This document shows, piece after piece, positions 6,184-10,681 of a DNA stretch of 10,681 bases. The position numbers and the translations under genes were made by a program. Below the pieces are notes generated by a model. That model did not search any database and was not told where the DNA came from. It was given only the letters and a program-made list of their open reading frames with translations. The stretch covers positions 1-10,681 of the forward strand of contig DHWM01000158.1 in NCBI GenBank assembly GCA_002413185.1, read 5' to 3'. Numbering within the stretch: the stretch's first letter is position 1; each line of letters opens with the position of its first letter. The stretch is from Actinobacteria bacterium UBA5182. Its GTDB lineage: Bacteria; Actinomycetota; UBA4738.

Positions 6184-6989
6184 CCAGCAGCCAAGACCTC
6201 TTCGACGAAGGCGAGCACCGCCGGGTGGGCGGGATTGACGAGGTGTCCGCCCGCAACGAGCGCGGTGCGGGCATTCGGAATCGAGGCTGCCATTTCGTGC
6301 GTCACCTGCCGGAACGCCTCGGGAGAGTCTTCTGCAGCCACGAGCAGAGTCGGCTTGGTGACTCTCGCCAGATCGGCTCCGTCGATCTGGAGGCCGCCGC
6401 CGTTGAACTCGGCGAGGATTGCCGGCCCGTTGTCAGTGAACATCTGTTTGAGCTCCGGGGGAAGCCCCTCCCACCCGGCATCTCCGAGGACCCAACGGAT
6501 GAAGGTCTCCGCCACCTTGCCCATCCCCTGGGCGGCTGCTGAGTGCACGCGCTCATCGAGCGCTTGGACCCAGCTCGACGCCTCTGGGGAGAGACTCAGG
6601 ACCGCCGCCTCGAGGAGGACAACGGCCCGGACGTGATCTGGATAGCGGAGCGAGAGATCGATGGCGATCTCGCCGCCGTAGCTCCGACCGATCACGATGG
6701 CCGGTATGGCCGAGACCGACTCGAGCAGCGCGGCAGCATCGTCGGCGTGCTCGGAGACGGTGGTCCTCTCGTACGGCTCAGGCCGTTCGCTCCGGGTGCA
6801 CCCGCGGCGGTCATAGACGATCACTCGCCCGAGCCGTGCCAGCACGTCCACGGCCTCCCCCCAGATCAGAGCTGAGCTCGAGGTTCCGTGGATGCAGAGT
6901 ATGGGCTCACCTTCGCCGTGCTCCTCGAAGTAGAGCCGGATCCCGTTGACCCGCCGGTCTGGCACGCCACGACCATAGAGACGCGGCAT
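6180..6989 (-). CDS. Alpha/beta hydrolase
   Basis: A 269-residue protein from ATG at 6989; an upstream in-frame extension to 7193 is Arg/Pro-rich and lacks homology, and GTG at 6965 (V-P-D-R-R-V-N-G) is a possible shorter start. No strong ribosome site is present. Motifs in order: VNGIRLYFEEHGEGEPILCI, oxyanion-hole HG (34-35, IHGTSS), VIVYDRRGCTRSERP (56-70), nucleophile elbow G-R-S103-Y-G (IGRSYGGEIA), cap region about 130-200, acid Asp221 (AAEDSPEAF), and catalytic His249 (VAGGHLVNPAHP). All triad residues are present, so it is probably an active esterase, lipase-like or haloperoxidase-like hydrolase of small molecules in the cytoplasm. The substrate cannot be inferred. It converges tail to tail with the 6022-6183 fragment and is not part of a visible operon. 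Confidence 0.9.
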   Translation of the reverse strand: MPRLYGRGVPDRRVNGIRLYFEEHGEGEPILCIHGTSSSALIWGEAVDVLARLGRVIVYDRRGCTRSERPEPYERTTVSEHADDAAALLESVSAIPAIVIGRSYGGEIAIDLSLRYPDHVRAVVLLEAAVLSLSPEASSWVQALDERVHSAAAQGMGKVAETFIRWVLGDAGWEGLPPELKQMFTDNGPAILAEFNGGGLQIDGADLARVTKPTLLVAAEDSPEAFRQVTHEMAASIPNARTALVAGGHLVNPAHPAVLAFVEEVLAAG

Positions 6990-7226
6990 GCGTCGGTCAA
7001 TCTTCAAAGGACGAGGGAGCTCGGGATCCAGAGATGGCCGAGGGCCACCCCGCATTTCGCGCCTCTGGATCGGGTAGCACGTGGGTCGCTCTCCAACCCG
7101 AGACCAACCGACCCCGGGGGTGGTCCCTGAGGCTTGTGGGCGCTCTGATTGTCGAACCCAGCCCCTCCGCCTGGTAGGGGCGCGAAGGCTCAATTCGCTT
7201 ACCTGCTGGAATAGTCGAAAACCCCT

Positions 7227-7234
7227 CCCGACCA
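7227..7234. repeat. Target-site duplication, left copy
   Basis: CCCGACCA directly abuts the left inverted repeat; the identical copy is at 7613-7620. Confidence 0.6.
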
Positions 7235-7245
7235 GGGATTTTGGT

Positions 7246-7261
7246 AGTGGGTCAGTTTGAA
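7246..7261. repeat. Terminal inverted repeat, left (perfect core)
   Basis: AGTGGGTCAGTTTGAA, exact inverse of 7580-7595. The transposase stop codon (TGA on the minus strand, 7254-7252) lies inside it, as is common where an IS reading frame runs into its own end. Confidence 0.75.
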
Positions 7262-7353
7262 TCGAGAAGCCCGACGATCTCTTGAAGCGCCCAGACGTGG
7301 TCGGTCAGACCAGCGGCCATCGTCGGGTACGGCTTGGAGAGCGTCTTGTGTCG
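7252..7353 (-). pseudogene. Transposase C-terminal remnant (DDE type)
   Basis: The minus strand reads RHKTLSKPYPTMAAGLTDHV followed by WALQEIVGLLDSN and a stop. The pattern R-x-H-x-x-L then TP/TMAAGLTDHVW-x-L-x-E-I-V-x-L-L is a familiar C-terminal tail of bacterial DDE transposases, with the His-x-x-Leu preceding the M-A-A-G. No catalytic domain is found upstream in this or another frame: the sequence from 7354 to the right inverted repeat has no transposase likeness. About 33 residues are left of an original some hundreds long, so the body of the gene was deleted. Confidence 0.6.
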
Positions 7354-7449
7354 GACTCCTGGCCCTCGGGCTTCTCTTCGCCGGTCGCCTCGCGTACGAT
7401 GGCAGCAGCAAGGGCGTCCCGAGGTAGCACGAACTGGAAGGGGCACACC

Positions 7450-7578
7450 ATGATTGGGTTTTCCGTTGGGATAGGGGCCGTCCTCCTCGCGGTGAGGACG
7501 GGGGCCGTCGTCGTCGTCCTCGCGGTCGCGCTCGTCGCGATCGTAGCGATACTCGCCTATGGCCGTCGCCGCCATTAG
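7450..7578 (+). CDS. 42-residue single-helix membrane protein inside the mobile element
   Basis: ATG at 7450 is preceded by GGAAGGGG with about seven bases of spacing, a good ribosome site. The protein begins MIGFSVGIGAVLLAVRTGAV, continues with a run of Val/Ala/Leu/Ile to residue 38, and ends YGRRRH before TAG at 7576-7578. It is almost entirely hydrophobic with a basic tail, so it could form one or two short membrane helices with the C-terminus in the cytoplasm. It lies entirely between the inverted repeats, opposite in direction to the transposase remnant. It could be a passenger gene, the tail of a gene captured at deletion, or a chance frame. I do not recognise it. Confidence 0.35.
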   Translation: MIGFSVGIGAVLLAVRTGAVVVVLAVALVAIVAILAYGRRRH

Positions 7579-7579
7579 C

Positions 7580-7595
7580 TTCAAACTGACCCACT
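7580..7595. repeat. Terminal inverted repeat, right (perfect core)
   Basis: TTCAAACTGACCCACT, exact inverse of 7246-7261. It starts two bases after the stop codon of the small membrane ORF. Confidence 0.75.
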
Positions 7596-7612
7596 TCCGG
7601 AATTTCACCCGG

Positions 7613-7620
7613 CCCGACCA
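7613..7620. repeat. Target-site duplication, right copy
   Basis: CCCGACCA directly follows the right end of the element and matches 7227-7234 exactly. Confidence 0.6.
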
Positions 7621-7638
7621 CCGTTGGGGGGTGCCGTG

Positions 7639-8206
7639 ATGGTGCTGCCGAGCAGCGACCAGGTCGCTGGTTACAGCGGGGTGGCTGAGAGCGTTTACCT
7701 GGAGATGGCCGTGAAAGCGACCGAAGAGGATCTGGCAATCGAGCGTCCGCCAGAGAAGACCTTCGAAGCCTTCTTCGCGGACCGGTACGCAGCCGGTGCT
7801 GCGCGCGCTGTTCCTTCTGACCGGGAACCGGGACCACGTCGAAGACTTGGCGCAAGAGGCCTTCTTCCGCGTCTACGAGCGGTGGGATCGGCTTGGCGAT
7901 AGCGCGAACCCCGCTGGGTACGCGTACCGAGTAGCGCTGAACGCCCACCGGAGCAGACTCCGTCGCCTGGTGCGGGCGGCCAAGCGGAGCCTTCGGAGCG
8001 CGGAGGGCGATCCGCTCCAGGCGGCGGACGAGCGCGACTCCATCCGCCGAGCCCTCGGAAAGTTGCCGATTGGCCAGCGCGAAGCCCTCGTCCTCGTTGA
8101 GTGGGTTGGTCTGTCTGACGCCCAGCCGATGCCCCGCTTCATTCGACCCTGTGCCGCCGGTTCGGTCACACCGCCCGACGGTATCGCCAGACGCCGAGAG
8201 GCATGA
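7639..8206 (+). pseudogene. ECF-type RNA polymerase sigma factor, frameshifted
   Basis: The sigma-2 region starts in frame 1 (TFEAFFADRYAA, ending 7794) and continues one frame later as VLRALFLLTGNRDHVEDLAQ from 7796, then EAFFRVYERWDRLGDSANPA, GYAYRVALNAHRSRLRRL, and the start of sigma-4, RRALGKLPIGQREALVLVEW followed by VGLSDAQ. A single extra G near 7795-7796 explains the break. After VGLSDAQ the usual helix-turn-helix (A-x-x-L-G-x-x-x-x-T-V-x-x-R-x-x-R-A) is not found in the same frame; the frame runs to TGA 8204-8206 with unrelated sequence. Intact ECF factors direct transcription of stress or membrane-response regulons, usually with an adjacent anti-sigma gene, absent here. With both ends damaged it is most likely dead. 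The N-terminus before TFEAFF (from ATG 7639) is uncertain. Confidence 0.75.
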
Positions 8207-8420
8207 AGGCGAGGAGCGACGGACCGCCCACTTCCCGCCTCGCCAGCGCCTTCGCCGAGCTGGCCCTGGTGATCTGACACCTGCCCGAGCGGATCGGTCC
8301 ACCTCGCCCGGGCCTCAGCCAACGCAACAGGGCCCAGTGCAGCGGCACGCTGCCGAAGCCAACCCTCTTGCGAAGCCTGATGAAGGCCAGGGTCAGGCGG
8401 CCTTCTACGAAGCGAACCGC

Positions 8421-8834
8421 TCAGGGCGTCGCGTCGAAGGTCTTCTCGTCCTGCCCGCTTCCGTGGCGATCGGTGATCGTCGTCTGGACGGTGTAGGTAC
8501 CAACGCAATCCGAAGACGTCGCCACGTCGAGCCGCCATCGGGCGACGCCGCCGTTCGCCGGCATCGTTTGCGTGACGGGGTCGCCGATCAGACCACCTCC
8601 GCACGGGAATGTGACCACCCACGAGACCCACGCTTCAACCGGGAAGGGGTGATCGTTGCGAGCAACCTCTACCGCGTGCTCGGTGTCCCCGGCGACGATG
8701 CTCGGCGAACTGAGGACCAGCCGATGACGGAGGCTCGACGTGTCGGAACCACGGCTCGGCGAACCCAATGCGGTCGCGTTCGGCAGCACCAGTAGCACCA
8801 GGACGACTGTCGCGACACCCAAGATCGAACGCAT
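8421..8834 (-). CDS. Secreted beta-rich protein, function unknown
   Basis: A 137-residue protein from ATG at 8834; an ATG six codons upstream (8852) is the alternative, and neither has a good ribosome site. The N-terminus is a clear Sec signal: a short basic start (MRS), a hydrophobic core ILGVATVVLVLLVLP and a likely cleavage after TALG (residues 21-24). The mature part alternates hydrophobic residues (HRLVLSSPSIVAGDTEHAVE, VEAWVSWVVTFPCGGG, CVGTYTVQTTITDRHG), suggesting a small immunoglobulin-like beta sandwich. Cys78 and Cys110 could form a disulfide after export. The phrase about W-R-L-D-V and G-T-Y-T-V is typical of extracellular beta-sandwich domains. The family is not recognised. It abuts an IS481 remnant upstream, which may have altered its promoter. 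Confidence 0.6.
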   Translation of the reverse strand: MRSILGVATVVLVLLVLPNATALGSPSRGSDTSSLRHRLVLSSPSIVAGDTEHAVEVARNDHPFPVEAWVSWVVTFPCGGGLIGDPVTQTMPANGGVARWRLDVATSSDCVGTYTVQTTITDRHGSGQDEKTFDATP

Positions 8835-8922
8835 GAACAAACATCTTGTCATCGATCGTCGGGAAACGCACGAGCCGCTCGCCGCACGAAGCATCGACCC
8901 GTTGGGATCGGTGGGGATCCCG

Positions 8923-9201
8923 TCAAGGCTTCGGGAGCGCCATCGGTCCACACCGCTCTGGGGAGATTCGATGAGCTCGCAGATGCGTGCTTCGAGGTCC
9001 GCGGCGATCTGATGTGGGCAGGACCGGGGGCGATGCGGACGGTCCGGCAGCGAGGCGAGGCCGCCGCGTTCGTAGCTGGCGATCCAGGTGGACGCTCTGG
9101 CGCGACACTCCCAACCGCCGGGCGACCTCGACGACCCTCCAGCCGTCCTGGACGACGGCCAGGACTGCCTGGTACCGCTGTTCCATGACGCTGAGCTTCA
9201 C
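8923..9201 (-). pseudogene. IS481-family transposase, N-terminal remnant with frameshifts
   Basis: From GTG at 9201 (GAGGAGGAGGG upstream) the protein reads VKLSVMEQRYQAVLAVVQDG, WRVVEVARRLGVSRQSVH, the well-known N-terminal helix-turn-helix of IS481 transposases. Right after SVH an extra base (about 9087) shifts the frame; the continuation in the other frame is WIASYERGGLASLPDRPHRP, RSCPHQIAADLEARICELIE, exactly the expected next segment (W-x-x-x-Y-E-x-G-G-L-x-x-L-x-D-R-x-H-R-P, CPHQ). A further shift follows near the 'WGP' point, read here as CGPMALPKP and a stop at 8923-8925. Nothing of the catalytic DDE domain remains; the element is truncated before the secreted-protein gene. It is a dead transposase fragment. 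Confidence 0.8.
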
Positions 9202-9613
9202 CAGTACGGCCCTCCTCCTCACTCGAGATCGGGGAAGGAGATCGGCCTGGTCAAGCATCACCCGGAGCCACCGTCAAAGATCAGCCGGATCCGTCAAACC
9301 TCAGGTGAGGCCGGAACGTTCGGCATCACCTGAAACACGAAACGGTTTGGTGCCCCCGGCAGGGGAGGAAGATTTCTTGGCACGAATTGATCGTGGGCGA
9401 TTCGCGTGCCGCGGCCTCATCGACTGCCCGATTCGTCGTGATGGCGGGGCCTCGCACGCCCCGACGTGCGGGCGCGCTCAGAGGACCATGCGGACATGCT
9501 GAACCGGTACTTGCGCCCTGGCGCCGCCAGCCTCATTGGCAAGCCTCCTGCACCTTGACTCCTTCAACCGGCCGTACGTAGGATTGGCTCACCATGGAGA
9601 GAGGGCCCCCCCA
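9202..9613. other. 412-bp stretch without a gene; possible IS481 end and tRNA-like 3' segment
   Basis: No convincing coding frame is seen. CCGTCAAA occurs twice 20 bases apart (9271-9278, 9291-9298); on the minus strand this is a TTTGACGG pair just upstream of the IS481 remnant, a plausible trace of that element's terminal repeat. TCAGGTGA (9301-9308) and TCACCTGA (9326-9333) form an inverted pair. On the minus strand 9363-9348 reads CCTGCCGGGGGCACCA, like the 3' end of a tRNA, but no cloverleaf surrounds it. Confidence 0.4.
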
Positions 9614-9847
9614 ATGAAACGACTGTTCATAACGGCGGTCGCGGCCATCGTCCTTACGCTCACACTCACCATCCCCGCGCAAGCTGGGGTACCCCGCACA
9701 GTGCATTGGGTGTGCGACGTCCCAGACGTTGGTCTCGTGACCTTCGTCACCGCCGCCGAGGCGGCGCGCCACGGCATCAATACCGCCAACAATCGAGCCG
9801 GCCAGGTGTTCTACGACCAGTTCGGCGAGGTGTGCACCGTCGTATAG
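9614..9847 (+). CDS. Small secreted protein with two cysteines, function unknown
   Basis: A 77-residue protein from ATG at 9614, chosen over a longer in-frame start at 9536 because GGAGAGAGGG lies just upstream and the signal sequence starts here. The signal is textbook: MKR, hydrophobic core LFITAVAAIVLTLTLTI, and a cleavage motif P-A-Q-A (after Ala24). The mature chain is about 53 residues, with Cys34 (HWVCDVP) and Cys74 (EVCTVV, three residues from the end) placed to form a disulfide joining both ends. The middle FVTAAEAARHGINTANNRAG is probably a helix. No known motif is recognised. Third positions are GC-rich as in the neighbouring genes. It is followed by 265 bases (9848-10112) in which I see no supported gene. 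Confidence 0.65.
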   Translation: MKRLFITAVAAIVLTLTLTIPAQAGVPRTVHWVCDVPDVGLVTFVTAAEAARHGINTANNRAGQVFYDQFGEVCTVV

Positions 9848-10112
9848 GCGCGTCATCCTGAGCCGCAGAAGGGCCGCGGGCTAAAGTCCACCTGAAAAGC
9901 TGCAGCCACAAGTCGACCAAGGTCCTGATTACTGCCCATGCCGAGCTGAGCACGTCGCGCAGGGGCAAGCGAGGGCCAGAAGGCCCTGGGTCTTCGCGAT
10001 GTGCGGGCGCAAGGGCAACAGGGTCATGGCCGCGCAGGCTAGACGCATCGTCGCCCTGGCCGGGCGATGACCCCGGGTGTGGACGGGGAAGGGTTCGAGA
10101 TCCACCCCAGGC

Positions 10113-10681
10113 TCACTCGGCGCCCTCTTCCGACGGATCGCCTTCGAGCTCGCGCCGCACTCGTTCAGCGTGCGGGCGGGCCCCGATCTCCTCGTATGCG
10201 GCCAGGGCGGCGGCCAGGAAAGCCTCCCGGTCCTCGACCTCGATCAGCCCGGCAAGCATCTCGCGAGTGCGGGCCGATTCGAACGGAACACGGATCGCCT
10301 CGAACCCCTGGAGCGCGCCACGGAGGAGCCTCACGCCGCTCGCCTTGTCGCCGGCCGCGGTCCGCACCAGGCCCTCGGCGCGGTCGCAGACCGCGTGGAC
10401 GAACGGGATCTCGTCCAGCCTTCGCGCCAACGGCAGGACGGACTCGAGTCCCGCGAAGTCCTTCGACTCCAATCTCGCCTCGATCACCCCCAGCAAGGGG
10501 CGATCCCAGGGCTCCGTCTCGCTCCCCGCCCGCTCCCTGGCGAAGGCCGATTCCGCCATCGCCTGACCCGCATCGAGGTCACCGCACGCGATGAGGACTC
10601 CCCCATAGAGGGCGTCGAGGCCGATCCGACTGCGCTCCGGATCGCCCCGAGCCATCTCGGCGAGGGCAAGCGCCCGGTCGC
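10113..10681 (-). CDS. C-terminal part of a TPR-like helical-repeat protein, possibly an AAA/cyclase-type regulator (5' end outside window)
   Basis: The minus-strand frame is open from the right edge to TGA at 10113-10115; an internal Met at 10655 is not a start because coding continues beyond it (DRALALAEM). The 189 visible residues are all alpha-helical, in repeating pairs: GLDALYGGVLIACGDLDAGQ, LLGVIEARLESKDFAGLESV, RAEGLVRTAAGDKASGVRLL, GFEAIRVPFESARTREMLAG, and FLAAALAAYEEIGARPHAER before a final V-R-R-E-L. The A-x-x-x-A-x-G-D and F-E-x-x-x-x-P-F-E-x-A-R patterns and the Y-E-x-x-G-A-x-x-x-A-E-R-x-R-x-x-L tail are typical of the degenerate TPR region ending large actinobacterial proteins with AAA ATPase plus LuxR or adenylate-cyclase domains. 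The defining N-terminal domains are outside the window. Confidence 0.7.
   Translation of the reverse strand, partial: DRALALAEMARGDPERSRIGLDALYGGVLIACGDLDAGQAMAESAFARERAGSETEPWDRPLLGVIEARLESKDFAGLESVLPLARRLDEIPFVHAVCDRAEGLVRTAAGDKASGVRLLRGALQGFEAIRVPFESARTREMLAGLIEVEDREAFLAAALAAYEEIGARPHAERVRRELEGDPSEEGAE

Larger units (their letters stand above)
7235..7612 (-). mobile_element. 378-bp internally deleted insertion element with TIRs and 8-bp target duplication
   Basis: The inner 16 bases AGTGGGTCAGTTTGAA (7246-7261) recur exactly inverted at 7580-7595. Similarity continues outward: 22 of 27 bases match between 7235-7261 and the reverse complement of 7580-7606. Immediately outside lies CCCGACCA at 7227-7234 and again at 7613-7620, an 8-bp direct repeat as expected of a target-site duplication. 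The right end carries about four extra bases relative to the left. Inside are only the last codons of a transposase (minus strand) and a small membrane ORF (plus strand), so the element cannot move by itself. An 8-bp duplication fits IS1, IS6, IS66, ISL3 or IS1595 families among others; the transposase tail suggests an IS1- or IS6-type DDE enzyme. Confidence 0.7.

Noticed and set aside
7141..7200. GGGTTCGACAATC on the minus strand as a possible tRNA T-arm
   Set aside because: The bases around the loop do not pair as a T-stem and no acceptor or anticodon arm is found.
7199..8302. 367-codon minus-strand open frame over the mobile element and sigma factor
   Set aside because: It is a shadow: the sequence is Arg/Pro/Ser-rich and antisense to the clear ECF sigma sequence; nothing in it resembles a protein domain.
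8207..8420. Gap between sigma pseudogene and secreted protein examined for an anti-sigma gene
   Set aside because: Both strands give only Arg/Pro/Ala-rich frames without a membrane helix or zinc-binding motif.
9978..10069. Short plus frame RRPWVFAMCGRKGNRVMAAQ ending in TGA
   Set aside because: It looks mildly coding-like but has no start signal, no homologous motif I recognise and only about 30 residues; left unannotated.
10085..10115. GGTTCGAGATCCACCCC as a possible tRNA T-arm
   Set aside because: Stem pairing is imperfect and no cloverleaf can be built from the flanking bases.
1..10681. CRISPR array, prophage or secondary-metabolite cluster
   Set aside because: No regularly spaced repeats, phage structural motifs, or multi-domain synthase sequences are visible on either strand.

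Overview
The window is GC-rich throughout, with strong GC bias at third codon positions. Several families seen here (IS481-type transposase, a DoxX protein, ECF sigma factor, ABM-domain proteins) are common in soil Actinomycetota and related uncultured high-GC lineages. I therefore read it as a chromosomal piece of a high-GC soil or environmental bacterium, probably actinobacterial. That placement is inference; no marker gene is present.

Layout, left to right: (1) the 3' end of a shikimate-kinase-like protein (1-365, +); (2) an ABM-domain monooxygenase-like protein (595-891, -) divergent from a small zinc-ribbon protein (998-1288, +); (3) a small frameshifted ORF (1400-1586, +) whose stop overlaps the start of a DoxX-family membrane protein (1583-2011, +); (4) a conserved hypothetical protein with an HEPN-like R-x4-H motif (2115-3020, +), followed by strong nested hairpins; (5) a tightly coupled operon of a second ABM-like protein (3148-3537), a ChrB C-terminal-domain protein (3534-3968) and a decayed SAM methyltransferase (3965-4276); (6) on the minus strand, a split transketolase: N-terminal ThDP subunit (5295-5993) then C-terminal subunit (4370-5263); (7) an orphan 3' gene fragment (6022-6183, +) meeting an alpha/beta hydrolase (6180-6989, -) tail to tail.

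The right third is eroded accessory DNA. It has a 378-bp mobile element with terminal inverted repeats and an 8-bp target duplication (7235-7612), holding only the last part of a transposase and a 42-residue membrane ORF. Next come an ECF sigma-factor pseudogene (7639-8206), a secreted protein (8421-8834, -), an IS481-type transposase remnant (8923-9201, -), a small secreted protein (9614-9847, +) and the C-terminal part of a helical-repeat protein running off the right edge (10113-10681, -).

Functionally, the live genes look like independent small units rather than one pathway. The clearest units are the ABM-ChrB operon, which lost its third gene, and the two transketolase subunits, which should assemble into one ThDP enzyme. 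I see no CRISPR array, no complete tRNA or rRNA, and no convincing new defence or biosynthetic system. The most notable points are the small TIR element, the unusual transketolase N-subunit and the number of genes caught in decay.
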